The notes: a model not told the origin generated them from the sequence alone. Positions 21,601 through 33,665 are shown, numbered from the stretch's first letter. The stretch: DNA of 64,000 bases from Henricia sp. BOLD:AAB3569 (GCA_037783545.1 JBBELK010000387.1:62001-126000); one strand, 5' to 3'. Numbers and translations: made by a program.

Positions 21601-24600
21601 TGAGTGCCAAGCACCCTAAGGGACCGGGGTGGAGGCGACCTGTTGGTCGACCCCATGCATCGTGGTTGGTGCAGCTGGGGGACCACCTGGAGGGGTCGGG
21701 GATGGGTCCGGCGCAGGCCCGATCGATCGCTGTAAGGAGATCGGAGGAAGATGGTGAGTGCAGCAAATTGCCGCTGCGGCACATGGTCCCACACCTGACC
21801 TCTTGACACGTCCTGTGGTCGTGTTCCCGCCATTCGGGTAAGAGAACATTCTTCGCGTGTCAAGAACAGATCTTGACCATTAACAGTGGACATCGCCCCC
21901 TTTGTCCGTGGTAGAGCAAGTGGCTTGGCGGCCATCTTACTGGATTTGCTGAACAGAGCGAGGTGAGTTCGTCGTTCAAGGAAATAAGAATTGTATGCAA
22001 ATTTTGAGAGGTACTACAAACACTACGGTATGTAGAATGTGTGGAGATTTTGATTTTAACCTGAAATTGCAGAGTCATGTAAAAGGACTTGGTTAAAGAT
22101 TCCATTTTGGAGCCGTGAACGGAACGGGAACAAAATGCTCTCATCCTGAAAGTATTGCACAAGAATGTCGTCCCAGTAAAATGAGCAATACTTTCATCTG
22201 GAACTAGCAAGTACCCATTTACTCCTGGGTGGAGAGTCAACTTATGGCAAAATGCCTTGCCCAAGGGCACACACCATGCACCAACAGATTTCTGGTTGTA
22301 ATATTATTTGCTCTGTTCTTTCAGGTGAAGTTTGCTGTGCGGCAGAAACTTATTGAAAATTGTCCGCAGCTCAACTTTCGACATTGTTACGAGTTGGCTA
22401 ACTACTATTTGGGTTTTAACGGATGGACAAGTCAAATTAATATGGTGAGTTGAGATTATTCTTTCAGCTTTGATTTTTTACTCTGACTTACATACATGTA
22501 GATGGTTCTATTTCTGACTGAATATATTTTTCTCGTGAATCGTATACGGTTAAAAAAAAAAAAGACCAAGGAGGCTAAAAAAATATGTTAAATTTCTTGG
22601 TCAGTAACGTGTATGAACACCTCTTGTGGCAAGGCTGACTGCACCAGTCTCTGTAAGAGCCGCTGAGGCAGGGTGTACCACTCTGCCTGAAGTGCCTCCC
22701 TGAGCTCCTGCAGTTCTAGGGCTGTATTGGAGATGCAAGGCTCCAGAGGTTCAATCAGGTTGAAAACACAGCAAAATTTGTTTTCTGAGAGCCCTTAACT
22801 TCATAATTCTCCCAAAACAGGAAAAATGTAATTTCATTACTGTGGGAATCATTTTGTTCAAACCGCCCACTTGGACGAAATCCCTGAAGCTGAACAGTCT
22901 TGAAAGCGATTCCAAAGTGATTGGACGATTAGTGCCTTGTTATCCACAAATTTACCGTATTCAACAAACTTCTGTTCTGATCAAGAATTACATTTCTTTT
23001 GGGTGAATATAAACTCCTCCAAAAATGTTCGGAAACTCAAGTTTGACAGATGATTTCTCTCTTGTTACCAAATCATTTTCCTTGAATTTGGTATCATTGG
23101 TAAGCCCTGTTATTCCTCTTTACAGTGATGTGTCATTTGTTATGATTACGTAATTGGGGGATGTGCAGCACAGCTGAATACGGGGGCGGGTGTAAAGTGA
23201 AATGTCACAAAATGCATTGCTATTGTCAAAAAGTGCATTGACACATTCCCATCCCCCAAGCAAAAGGGGAATGCACTGCATGACAATAGCAGTGAATTTT
23301 GTGACATTTCACTTTCCACCCACCCCCATATTCAGCTGTGCTGCACATCCCCCAATTGCTTAATCGTAACAAATGACACATCACTGTAAAGAAGAATAAC
23401 AGGGCTATTTCCAATGGTACCAAATTCAGGGGAAATGATTTGGTAACGAGAGAGAAATTGAGGAGTTTATAGTTATTTTTTAAAATTTTGTTTTTATCTT
23501 GTTCTGATAGTTAAAAGAAGATAAAGACCCACATCAACCGAACGATGCCCGTTTTATCGCTGTGGGTAAAATTGATATAAGACAGCACAACATGCACAGC
23601 GAAGGCGTAGGGGTCGGAGAGTTTTCTTTTGCCCCTGAAGGTAAAATAAATTAAGATTAAAAATCAAAAAAACATTGTTCAGTTGAAACGCTCGATCATA
23701 CCTTCCCATATGGGATCTTTGTGCATATGAAAATGGCCCATAATTTCTGGCTCTGAAGGTTCAATGTACATGTGTAATATGTGAGCTTTGCGCAACTTTT
23801 GAAAAATGGCGCAAGCCCCATAGCTTGCGTGTTATCTTCGGAAGAATGTTGCGCAACTTATGCAATAAAATGTTGCGCAAGTGGGCTTGCGCAACTGCGT
23901 AAGTTTCGTGAAATCGGCTGCCGTTCTGGAAAAAGTTAGAATAAGTCGTGCAGGCTATAGGTCGAGTTTCGCGACCATAAGAAGAAATCTGTGGTGGATC
24001 CACGCTCATTAAAATACAATAACGCAATGGACATTCCAGGCGGAACACGGACATTCCAGGAATTTCCATTGTGTTTTTGTACTTTAATGAGCGTGGATCT
24101 GCTGCAGATTTCTTCTTATGGTCGCAAAAACTCGACCTAGCCTGCACGACTTATGCTATCTTTTTCCAGAGTGGGTCACATATTGCTTAAAAAAGAGGAA
24201 AATATGCTTTTAAAAAAATTAATTTTCCCACATGGGTGTTGAGATTTTGATACCATATAATTTGTAATTTTTCTCATTACCATTCTGAAATTTCGCTCTC
24301 TTAATCCGTATATTTTCAAGGATATTGTCCAAAAATCTTAGATGTTTTCTAAACTAATTATTCCGGTTCCATAAAGCAGTGCAGTGATCATTACACCAAC
24401 CCTTTTTGCTTCCACATCCAAATTGGAGATTGCAAATTTTCCTGTTTTCTTCCTATTGATAGTATTTTGGGGAGGTATTTTGTATGATTGTTAGGTTAGA
24501 ACGAAATCCATTTTCTGGAAAAATCTGGACAAGCTTCTAATTTTAGTGATCTCGTTGTGAAGCGGTGTGTGTTCACATATACGTATAGGAAACATTTTTG

Positions 24601-26290
24601 AATGAAGCGATTTTCATAATGTAAACAAGATTCATGATTTTTGTATTGCGCAGATCTAGCGAGCAAACTGACTGCCTTCCATCGAGCAAAGAAGGTTGCC
24701 TTCCAGCGGGCAATAGAGGACGCTTTCAGCAAGATTGTGATTGCGGTGCTGCCGAACGGCAAGGTATCCGTTGACGTGAATTGCACAGCCACTGAGGCGC
24801 TGCCTTATGTCACTCCTGAAGAACTTAAAGGTGTTGTGAAAGTGAGTTTCGGGCAAATAAATTTAGGCCGTAGGACGAGTAACATGAAGCTTACATTAAG
24901 TGTTTTCCACCCAAATATAGGGATAGGTCTTTCCACAGTAAATTAAGGGGGCATTTTGGCAACATAGACCATATTTTCCAGAAAATACCTTTGTCTGGTC
25001 TCAAAATAATAGAAATAAGTTTCAGTTGTTCTGAAGAGATAACTTAGGCCCGAAAAGGGTTACAAATAGTGTGACAACATGCCTTTCAACATGTCCCGGT
25101 TACGAGTGTACATTGGAAATTTGTACACAGGGTTTTTAGAAAGGCATTTTGTAACCCTTTTTGGGCCCAAGTTATCTCTTCAGAACTGAAAAGGTATTTT
25201 CTGGAAAATATGGTCTGTGTTGCCAAAATGCCCCCTTTACCGTGGAAAGACTCCCATACATATGTGGGTGGCACCATTGGCAGCCAACAGCCAGACACCA
25301 GGGAATCCAATCACTCTTCACGAAAGAGTGATCTGGCATATTAATTACGTTACACAACACACACGACCAATGACTTTACATCCCTTCCAAAGAATGAAGC
25401 AATTGTAGTTAAGTGCCTTGCTCAAGGGCACAGGTACATGTACCATGGCCAGGTATCAAACCCACAACAGCAAGTTTTCACCAGTCAACGACCCAACCAC
25501 TAGGCCACGGTACCCCACAAGGAAAATCTGAGCCATTAATTTTTTCTTCAATGTTTTTATTTCTGATAATACAAGGTTTTTTCCAAAGTAATCTGCTATA
25601 AAATCCCAAGGCTGGGGTCGAAATTAACACTGGTCCTGTGGTCTGAGACCAGTAAAAAAAAATCAGAAGGACCACTAGATCTGTCAAAGATGCTGGTCCG
25701 ATGAACCAGTGAAAACATTTACGGACTCATGGAAACATTCTCTGATGCCTAATCCACAGTAAACATTTCTTACTCAATGCGAAGAATTCCTGGTTACCAC
25801 AAACAATACCCGATCACTTTAGACATTTTTAGATAACTACATTTCTTTCTCCGATCTCTCCAGACATGTCCCAGTGTTGGATCAAAAAGCAATCCCATTC
25901 GTCCTGCACTCAATGACCTTAAACCAGAAGGGGTTGCAGTATCTCGGTGCTATTTTGAAAAGCACCAGTGGACCACCAAATTTTCAGCAGGACAAGTAGA
26001 GTTCTCTAATCTACTGGTCCTTCTGACCAGCATGAAATTCAGGTTAATTTCGACCCCTGCAAGGACCCGACTTATCAACGTGGTTCAACTTTATTTCGGT
26101 ACCAGCAAATAATTTTTTTTTTTTAATACTCGTTACTTTACAATACCTATAGGTGACGCAAGTTGAACCCATGCCGTCCACTGACAATCCCGAAACTGAT
26201 GATATAGAGGGCGCTCTTGCAGTAGATGACACGAGTGACCTCGACAGCATTAATGCCCAGCTATTACTCAACCTGCAGACAGATATGTAA
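18633..26290 (+). CDS. RDM1: RAD52 motif-containing protein 1, 6 exons, complete
   Basis: Exons are 18633-18737, 20953-21195, 22325-22444, 23511-23640, 24654-24841 and 26153-26290, giving 307 aa (human about 284). Seen: an RRM with NLYVTGI at 19-25, IFSRFGLLYEVQVL at 41-54 and YAFVKYYSSRAAWNAQ at 86-101; then CYELANYYLGFNGW at 137-150, nearly identical to the human RDM1 signature; and a conserved block FQRAIEDAFSKIVIAVLPNGKVSV in exon 5, matching the human QKALSDAFQKLLIVVLESGK region. The tail is acidic. Known for the family: a nuclear/nucleolar nucleic-acid-binding protein related to RAD52 by its RD motif, implicated in cisplatin response and DNA repair. Compared with the human protein, the RRM loop between strands 2 and 3 is extended by a Ser/Thr/Gly/Gln-rich stretch (about 56-84). 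Intron phases join cleanly. Intron 1 begins with a 947-bp foldback element 19 bp after the donor. Confidence 0.95.
18757..19703. mobile_element. foldback element FB1, 452-bp arms, 9-bp target duplication
   Basis: Two arms of exactly 452 bp (18757-19208 and 19252-19703) are inverted copies with no length difference, around a 43-bp loop. ATTAAACGT flanks both ends (18748-18756, 19704-19712). Ends read TAGACCCAGTAACTGAGTCG. A 9-bp duplication with long terminal inverted repeats is the Mutator/MULE pattern. The arms contain an open frame and splice-like sites: on the left arm TTTTAACAG at 19032-19040 followed by an open stretch to the loop, and in the inverted sense a GTAAGT donor near 19453. This could be captured exon sequence. 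It lies in RDM1 intron 1. Confidence 0.9.
20413..20912. mobile_element. TIR element with an adjoining/nested hairpin MITE
   Basis: The outer element has ends TTTAAAGGCTCATTGTATC and, near 20770, an inverted GATACATAAGGCCTTTAA. A second hairpin (about 20767-20910) with ends AAAGGCACAGGCTCGTCAG and CTGACGAGCCTGTGCCTTT is joined to its right side. Both begin at TTAAAGG or TTTAAAGG, like the TTAA families here. Related outer copies are seen near 4550, 9720, 27410-27755 and 60300. In RDM1 intron 1, just before exon 2. Confidence 0.6.
21507..21806 (+). pseudogene. LINE ORF2 C-terminal fragment
   Basis: The frame has the familiar end of certain non-LTR retrotransposon polyproteins: RERQLRIYDHVVRF, DPANRILSAKHP, WRRPVGRPHASWL and GMGPAQA in that order. 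About 100 codons are open. It is GC-rich compared with its surroundings. No RT or endonuclease piece lies next to it, so it is a 5'-truncated, probably dead copy. It is in RDM1 intron 2. Confidence 0.75.
23035..23475. mobile_element. hairpin MITE, TTTCTCTCTTGTTACCA family, copy 1
   Basis: Left and right halves are inverted copies, from TTTCTCTCTTGTTACCAAATC to its complement near 23455. They meet around 23230 at GTGCATTGACACATTCCC. A second, similarly built copy is at 33240-33665. Non-coding; no clear target duplication. In RDM1 intron 3, ending about 40 bp before exon 4. Confidence 0.75.
23925..24180. mobile_element. short hairpin element (ATAAGTCGTGCAGGC ends)
   Basis: Arms through ATAAGTCGTGCAGGC, GACCATAAGAAGAAATC and CCACGCTCATTAAA are inverted copies on both sides of a centre near 24045. 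The pairing extends weakly outward to TCTGGAAAAAG. The loop holds a short repeat (GGACATTCCAGG twice). Non-coding. In RDM1 intron 4. Confidence 0.65.
24926..25252. mobile_element. hairpin MITE, GGTCTTTCCACAGTAAAGG family, copy A
   Basis: Ends GGTCTTTCCACAGTAAA and its complement; arms run through GGCATTTTGGCAACA and GAAGAGATAACTTAGGC. Part of the centre is missing compared with the fullest copies (35418-35838, 46021-46449). It sits in RDM1 intron 5. Confidence 0.75.
25253..25510. repeat. dispersed SINE-like repeat, copy 2
   Basis: Same family as 8025-8330 (shared GCACCATTGGCAGCCAAC, CTCTTCACGAAAGAGTG, GCTCAAGGGCACAGGTAC). Directly abuts the end of a hairpin MITE at 25252. Non-coding, no target duplication seen. 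Confidence 0.6.
25614..26058. mobile_element. DNA element with GGGGTCGAAATTAAC inverted ends
   Basis: GGGGTCGAAATTAAC at 25614 and GTTAATTTCGACCCC ending at 26058 form the inverted ends. The inside shares long stretches with 6654-7034. These ends resemble hAT-type non-autonomous elements (inference). In RDM1 intron 5, about 95 bp before the last exon. Confidence 0.7.
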
Positions 26291-26667
26291 CTTAAAGCAA
26301 AAAAAACATCAGTCATATCTCACAAGTATTATATGGACCGTGTAAGTTGACCTCGAGAACTTACATAGCAAAAGTGTGGTGACCTTGACGGGGCCCGCGC
26401 ACGCCGTCTTTAAATCACGTGAATAGGGGATGGATTTTTTTTGGACAGCTACATTTATTTTAGCTCAGTACTTTGGCTCGGCTCCCCCACACACGGTGAG
26501 ACCTTTGCCTCGCGAGGCAAATAATATCAAACATGTTAGATTTTTGTCTCACGGCTTTGTGAGGCGAAAAATGCAGCAAAATTGTTACCGCACATGGTGA
26601 GCCAAGTGCTCAGCAAAATTCCTCTCCTGTACAGATACATTAAGAATACAGTTATTCTGCTTTTGTA

Positions 26668-27083
26668 AAAACAGTATACATGATTGGTAAACTGTCACAA
26701 ATAGTTTTATCCCCCTGTGTGGTTGAAGATATGCATGATTAAAACCAGCTCCGTACTTCGTCTAACTTTTGAGAAAACAGTCAAAAAAGAGTTTGCAGTC
26801 ATTTCGCCCCAAAACCACTTCGCCCTGAACCAAGGCATGTGCACCAAGGCATGTGCACCAAGTGGTATTTGGACGATGTAGTGTTTGGACGAAGTAATTT
26901 GGGGCGAATTGAATTTTCGTCTCATGAGACGAAAACTAATTGTTTTACTCATTTCTCAAAGACTATAGCACTTCCAACAAAACCATTTCAGGGGAAGTTT
27001 TCCACGGTCATCATGTTTATATTGTTAGGCGTAAATCTGTGAACATTTCTGATTTTCAAGATTACCAATGATGTATACTGCCT
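26668..27083. mobile_element. TTAA-bounded TTCGCCC-repeat transposon, copy 3 (inverted)
   Basis: Same family as 2243-2731 in the opposite orientation. The right end ACTGCCT is followed by TTAA (27084-27087); the left TTAA is decayed. The interior has GGGGCGAA-type units and the phrase GCATGTGCACCAAG doubled. Confidence 0.7.
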
Positions 27084-27858
27084 TTAAATTCACGGTTGGA
27101 AAAACTAAATTTTCATCTAACCGTTGTATCTGTAACCCTACTAGCAATCTTGTTAATGTGTAGATCAATTCTGTAATCCCTGTGGATATGAGATCAATGC
27201 TGCATGCATACCGGCCCAACCCAATTGTTAAACCTAGGGGAAATCACGATATTTATTCTCGGTATCAATTCTAAACTGGGTCAGGAGAACAGAAAAAGAT
27301 TACGGATGTCTTATGGGAAATGGCACATCCGATTAAATGGAGTTAGAGATGGGACGAAATAAAGCAAAATATGCAATTGGGGTGTCTAAAAAAAATGAAA
27401 TTTCCTGTTTATGCCCTATGTATCATTTGCAAGATAAAACTTTATACAGATTCGTGGAATAAGATAACATATCTAAGGAAGAATGTTGGTAAACTAGCCT
27501 GAAGAAGTTTTAGCTACATAGATGCATCAATGCTTCAGAAAACCTGGAAAATCTATATTTTGTGTACAAGTGAATGGGACTTTTTTTTAGAAAACCACCT
27601 TCAGTTGTCAATTTGCAGCATGAAATACCATTTTGGACGGAAATAAATTCATGTGGTGTTTGTTACCATTGCTATCAACACTTTGAGTAAGGTTTTTCTT
27701 GTCAACTCATGAAAAACAAAATTGGGTCATTGCAAATGATACAATCGGCCTTTAAGAGACCGTTTAGCAGTAACTGCCAGTTATTTCACCAGTTATTTTT
27801 TCATGAAATGTCTTGGTCATTGCACAAATTTCATTCTGGAAATGTCGTTTTAGAAATC

Positions 27859-28128
27859 GGTCTTTCCACAGTAAAGGGGGCATTTTGGCAACACAGACCA
27901 TATTTTCAAGGAAATACCTTTGTCTGGTCTCAAAATAAAAGTAATATGTTTAAGTTGTTCTGAAGAGATAACTTATGCCCAGAAAGGATTACAAATAGTG
28001 TGACAACATGCCTGTGTACAAATTTCCCATACGCTCGTAACCAGGACGGCCTAAAATGTAACACAACTGTCCGTCCTCAAAAATATGGTCTGTGTTGCCA
28101 AAATGCCCTCTTTACTGTGGAAAGACTC
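27859..28128. mobile_element. hairpin MITE, GGTCTTTCCACAGTAAAGG family, copy B
   Basis: Both ends (GGTCTTTCCACAGTAAAGG and CCTCTTTACTGTGGAAAGA) are present; the middle of the right arm is deleted compared with copies D and F. Non-coding. Confidence 0.75.
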
Positions 28129-28134
28129 TTATCT

Positions 28135-28443
28135 AAAGGCAGAACACATGATATATTCAATCCCTGTGTGATTGAAGATATGCATGATTAAAACCAACCT
28201 GAGTAAAAGTCAGCACAGTACTTTTGAGAAAACAGTCAAAAACTGTGTTGTTATCACTTCGCCCTGCACACAAAGTGGTTTTGTGGCGAAGTGAATTTTC
28301 GTCTCATGAGACCAAAATTAATTGTTTTACTCATTTCTCAAGGACTATACCACTAAAGACAAAACCATTTCAGGGGAACTTTTCTACCGACGTTATGTAT
28401 GAACATTTCTGATTTTCGAGATACCAATCATGTGTTCTACCTT
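28135..28443. mobile_element. TTCGCCC-repeat transposon, copy 4 (inverted, internally deleted)
   Basis: Recognised by GAAGATATGCATGATTAAAACCAACC, ACTTCGCCC, TTTCGTCTCATGAGAC and the end ACCAATCATGTG. The TTCGCCC-unit centre is almost absent. It directly follows hairpin copy B. Confidence 0.65.
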
Positions 28444-29106
28444 AAACGGCAGTTAAAATTGTGGTCGACAGACATTTCATGTTACTTTGAACCATCCCAT
28501 TTAGTCTGCCAAGACAAAGATACATTTTTATGGTCCAAAAACATTATTTACTATGTAGTAAATTTATTGTGTTAATAAATCTGTAGTGTACCGTACATAC
28601 ATACACGAGTCTGTTTTAAAGGAACGTGTACAGATCACATTTTTGAGACCCCCATTTTCCCCATGGGTGTTGAGATTTTAATACCATATCATTTGTCATA
28701 TTTTTCTCATTACTATTCTGAAATGTCACGCTCTATGATCAATCTGTATATTTTCAAGGATATCGTAAAAAAATGACGATGTTTTGTAAACTAATTTGTC
28801 TGGTTCCATAATACAGTGCAGTAATTACACCAACCTTTTTGCTTCCACATCCAAATTGGAGATTGCAAATTTCATGTTTTCTTCCCATTGATAGTATTTT
28901 GGGGAGGTACAATGTATTTTATGTGATTGTTGGGTTAAAACGAAATCCATTTTCTGAAAAAATCCGAACATGCTCCGTCATGCAACAGGCACTGAATTCC
29001 ATTTTACGTAAAAGAAATTAATTACTATGTGAATCTAATATCTGGTGTGCAGAAAAATTTCTTTCAACACTAGTTCGAGTGACAACAGATTTAATATAGA
29101 TCTTTG

Positions 29107-29683
29107 CCAATAGACCAGTTGCGTGATAGATTTGCATAAATCCTAGACTCCCGCCTTCACGCTATAGCACTCGCATGGGAGTAAGTCAAGCACCAGACTA
29201 CATGTAGCTGGCAAATCGGGCCGTTTCTAGGGGGTGCAAGCTGGTCCATAGTAACCGGCGCGAAAGTCTGTGCGGTACATGTACCTGGAATACCTCGCAC
29301 ATTACTCTATGCATTTTTAAACTGGTCCATTCGGAATAAACATGTTGAAACAGGTTGTCAACTTTGAAAGCTGTAACGTTTCCAAACTGCAATGATGCAT
29401 TCAAGACAGTAGAGAAACGATTTTGGGTTATGTGACTGGTTTGAAGATGCTTATCAACGTGTTCAATCAACATGGTCCGGCTTAGAAATACATAGAGTAA
29501 TGTGCGAGGTACCGCACGGTTACCATGTGCCAGCGTGCACCCACTAGAAGCGGAGCCGATTTGCCAGATTTAGTATTGTGCTTAAATGTCACTTGTACAC
29601 GACGGCGAGACTCTAGCATTTATGTAAATATTAGGCGTGACTCCAGGACGTAGGCAAATCTATCACGCAACTGGTCTATTTTC
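29107..29683. mobile_element. inverted-repeat element (ATAGACCAGTTGCGTGATAG ends)
   Basis: ATAGACCAGTTGCGTGATAG near 29108 and its complement near 29680 bound it. A second inner pair of inverted segments (GGTACATGTACC region near 29275 with ACCGCACGG near 29510; CTGGCAAATCGGG with CCGATTTGCCAG) makes a double hairpin. No target duplication found. Confidence 0.65.
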
Positions 29684-29991
29684 CCTTGTACATCCGATTT
29701 GCAGCAGATTTCACAAAAAATTTCGTAGCTTGCGCAATTTTTGAAAATGGCATAAGCCCCCATAGGCTTGCGTGTAATTATCACAGGAATGTTGCACAGC
29801 TAACACAATAAAATGTTGCGCAAGCGGGCTTCGTGAAATCGGCTGCTGGGGTTTTCACAAGTCCAGAGCCGATAAAATCAAGTCCGTCACAAGTCCAGTA
29901 ACAAGAAGCAAAGGATGAACAAGCACAAAAGAATGCCTTTGTTAGAGTTCATTTGAATAGCTTGGGACTTGAATTAAGACCCAGGGGCTTG

Positions 29992-30212
29992 CAGGGCTCG
30001 AATTTCATGAAAAAATCTGCTAGACCACAGGGTTAGTAGCTTAAATCATTTACTGGACCGACGCTATTTTTACAAGACCAAAGCCACAAGGAACGTGGAT
30101 TTACTGTTCGTTAGTTTAAAAATGCACTGGACCACTGGTCTAGTACGGTAGAGAAAGCACTAGACCGAGGCTTAAATTACTGGCCTCAATCCAGTGGGTA
30201 TTTCGAGCCCTG
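29992..30212. mobile_element. short element with CAGGGCTCGAA ends (hAT-like)
   Basis: CAGGGCTCGAATTTC and its complement TTTCGAGCCCTG bound 221 bp of non-coding sequence. GCTTG occurs next to both ends. The end sequence is of the type common in hAT MITEs (inference). Confidence 0.55.
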
Positions 30213-30662
30213 GCTTGTGATGGACTCGACTACGACCCTGCTGTACGTACATGTATATTATTTCATTATAAATACAAAATGTATCCTGTACATGTACTTT
30301 CATAATCAAACATTAGTTTTGAAATTGTTCAGACTGATTACTGAAAATGACAATTACAAGGCACAGTGCTAATAAATAATGTGAAACCTTTAAATACAAT
30401 TTGGAAATCCATAATTTCTACATTAGTTTCTATAAAATTGCATTCATAAATAAGTGAGATGTTCAAATCAAATGAAGAGAAAATATTGTACAGAACTGCC
30501 GTTTTCACAAGCAAATTTTTAAATATCTTTACAATTCTGTACAAGGACTAATGTTTTTTGCCGTGCATGAAAAAAAACAAGCAATTTTGCAATTTTTTTA
30601 AGCATTTTGAAAGAGGCCTAAATTTATAAATTTTATTAAGGAATGCCTCGTACATGTAAGTG

Positions 30663-31794
30663 TGTCTTTCCACGGTAAAGGGGGCATTTTGGCAACACGG
30701 ACCATATTTTCGAGGAAATACCTTTGTCTGGTCTCAAAATCAAATAATTAAGTTTCAGTTGTTCTGAAGAGATAACTCAGGCCCAAAAAGGGTTTACAAA
30801 TAGTGTGACAACATGCCTGTGTACAAATTTTCAATATACGCTCGTAACCGGGACGGACACTTGTGTTACATTTTAGGCCGTCCTGGTTACAAGCATATAT
30901 TGGAAATTTGTACACAGGGTTTTTAGAAAGGCATGTTGTCACACTATTTGTAATCTTTTTGGGGCCTAAGTTATCTCTTCAGAACAACCAAAACTTATTT
31001 CTTTTATTTTGAGATCCAAGGTATTTTCTGGAAAATATGGTCTGTGTTGCCAAAATGCCCCCTTTACCGCATCTTCCTTTCGCAAGGGTCTTTCCTGCAC
31101 TCGTACCTCGCTTGCCAAGAACCTTGCTGCATCGACTGGGTCTGAGCTGTATTACAGGCCTAGGGCTGTTCAACCAATGAGAGACAAGATATCTTTTGAC
31201 CTGTATCTTTTGACCTTTTAATGAGCCGTTTCGAACAATCACCTCGCGTGTTGTTTATCTCGCGACATCGTAGCCGCAATTACCACAATTTGTGTGGGGG
31301 AGATCTTTTTATGTACATGTATATCATTTTATCTTGCACGCAGTATAAATGTTCGTAACTGAAGGAAGACTTACTATATTTCGCTAAAAGCTAAACGCAG
31401 AATCTCTGAATAAAGATAGGCCTATTAAAAAACGCCTTTACAATGACTGTTTATTTAAACATTGGACCCCACCCCCTTGTAAAAGTGGACGCTACCACTA
31501 AACGGAGCGAGGCGCGTGATTGGCTCTTGCTGTTGGCAACAGCGTCCTAGCTATGATGCATTTTGAATGTCGCGCTATACGTGCACATCGGGCCTATCGG
31601 CACTGCATGCGATGACCGAGAAACATGCGCTGCGCGTGATTGGTCAGTTGCGATCACTGCCACTGGCTAATCAATATTCATATATATTCCTCAATACAGC
31701 TCAGACCCAGTCGATGCAGCAAGGTTCTTTGCAAGCGAGGTACGAGTGCAGGAAAGACCCTTGCGAAAGGAAGATGCCTTTACCGTGGAAAGAC
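30663..31794. mobile_element. hairpin MITE copy C, interrupted by foldback FB2
   Basis: GTGTCTTTCCACGGTAAAGG to CTTTACCGTGGAAAGAC, same family as copies A, B, D, F. The last 18 bp are separated from the rest by the FB2 insertion at 31070-31776, so this copy is older than FB2. Confidence 0.8.
31070..31776. mobile_element. foldback-type element FB2, 9-bp target duplication, nested
   Basis: CCTTTACCG flanks both ends (31061-31069, 31777-31785). Ends CATCTTCCTTTCGCAAGGG and its complement continue as about 85-bp inverted arms through CGACTGGGTCTGAGCTGTAT. The centre (about 530 bp) is unique and non-coding as far as I can see. Inserted in the right end of a hairpin MITE. Confidence 0.9.
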
Positions 31795-32171
31795 TCATTT
31801 ATAAACTAAAAGAAAAATTTAATAAATAAAATTTAAAAAATAATCACTTTATTTTCATGTGATTTTGACGAGTTGATGTAATACAGTTTATATTGTTTCA
31901 AAATTGTATGCTATAGATTAATTTAAATAGTACCTCATTAAAATTTTACACTTGTACGTAATGAAATTTTATTTGTCTAATAAAATCAAGTATTGCAATA
32001 TTTTTAAAAATTGTGGTACAGTGAACCAAACTTGGAATGTACAAAAAATTAATTATTTTACAAACTATTTTGTAAACTAGTGCGCCGTTTTAATCGAAAA
32101 GTTCCTCCACAATGCTTTTCCTTAAAGCGAGCGAAATGCATCGCATTTACGCACGAAAAGGCTTGTGTGAA

Positions 32172-33160
32172 TCCACCCTTAAGCCCCCGTCACAGGATAT
32201 TTTTCATCGTACAAAATTCTTGGGCTCTTACGATGCTAGTAGCATCTACAATCTTAGCCGCAGTCACAACGGAGAATCAAGTCGTGCGTCCGTCGTGGGA
32301 AAAATGGGCACTTTATCGTAGGTTGATCGTACGAATGTCCTGTGACTGTCCTGTTTGTCGGACGATGATTTTCGTCGAGCGATTGTTGAAAGACAAAACA
32401 ACCATCGTACGAGTATCACAGGACCATCGTACGTCAATTGTAAGACTGTCCTACGACGTACGATTATCGTCGATTTTGAGGGCTTTGGAAGACCCTAAAA
32501 TCGTATGATTATGCTACGACATGGCCACGAGCAAAAAAAATCCCACGACAACATTTTAATTTTGGTCCGGACCGAAACCCCACGACAGTCCTCTACGACG
32601 CTATTTTTCGTCGCAGGACACCCAAATATCGTAGGACAGTCTCACACTATCGCAGGATTTTGACCTATTTTCTGTCGTGGACCCGTCCTGAGACGTATAT
32701 GGGTAATTCCCAAAATTAGGGGTCCAAAAGTGTGACATGCTTTTTAAGATTTCCAAGTGTTTTTAATGATTGAAAGTAGAAATAATTATTTTTATTTGAA
32801 CAAATGCCACTCAAATTTAATGTTTGTGTGTAGACATGGCACCAAGGTTAATGCAAACTCATTCTACAGCCAATTTTCATTGGCGTAGGTAACCCGGGAC
32901 ACCAAACTCCTATCCAATACCATGGAACAAACTATAAAAAATTTTGGTCTTTTGTTTTGAATATTTTTCAGGAATCAGAGAACAAAATATTAAAGAAAAT
33001 GATGCTGCCCCCTATAATCACAGGCCACAGTCCATTACTGAGAATTTGTGATCATGAGTGGTGATTTTTGATGCACAGGGTGTCGTATGTAACTGGGACA
33101 CCAAACATTTTGGACCCCTAATTTTGGGAATTACCTATATGTATGTGACAGGGGTTTTAG
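32172..33160. mobile_element. TCGTACGA-rich element with a second TIR element nested in it
   Basis: Outer element: left end near AAGCCCCCGTCACAGGA and right end near TGTGACAGGGGTTTTA, with an interior rich in ATCGTACGA-like palindromic words and CACGAC motifs. Nested element 32702-33135: ends GGTAATTCCCAAAATTAGGGG and its complement, with TATATG on both sides (32696-32701, 33136-33141). A distantly similar nested-type element lies at 46676-46931. Confidence 0.75.
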
Positions 33161-33239
33161 TTTTAAATATTTGGTTTTCAAATTACAAATATATGTGACT
33201 GCAAAATCAAAACCAAATATTCAAACATTTGGATTAACT

Positions 33240-33665
33240 CACTATTATCAAGTTTGACTGACGATTTCTCTCTCGTTACCAAATCATTTTCCTTGAATTT
33301 GGTATCATTGGAAAGCCCCGTTATTCTTCTTTACAATGATGTATCACTTGTTATGATTATGCATTTGGGGGATGTGCAGCACAGCTGAATGTGGGGGTGG
33401 GTGAAAATGAAATGCATTATCGTAAAACATGTCAAAAAGTGTATTGACACATTCCCACCCTCCAAGCAAAAGTGGAATGCGCTGTATGACAATAGCAGTG
33501 CATTTTGTAACATTTCACTTTCCACCCACCCCGTATTCAGCTATACTGCACATCCCCCAATTGCTTAATCATAAGAGGAATAACAGGGCTTTCCAATGAT
33601 ACCACATTCAAGGAAAGTAATTTGGTAACAAGAGAGAAATCGCGAGTCAAACTTAAGTTTACAAA
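33240..33665. mobile_element. hairpin MITE, TTTCTCTCTTGTTACCA family, copy 2
   Basis: AAGTTTGACTGACGATTTCTC to its inverted copy near 33655, with the same internal blocks as 23035-23475 (GGGGGATGTGCAGCACAGCTG and its complement). It ends less than 40 bp downstream of the homeobox stop codon, so it probably forms part of the 3' UTR. Confidence 0.75.
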
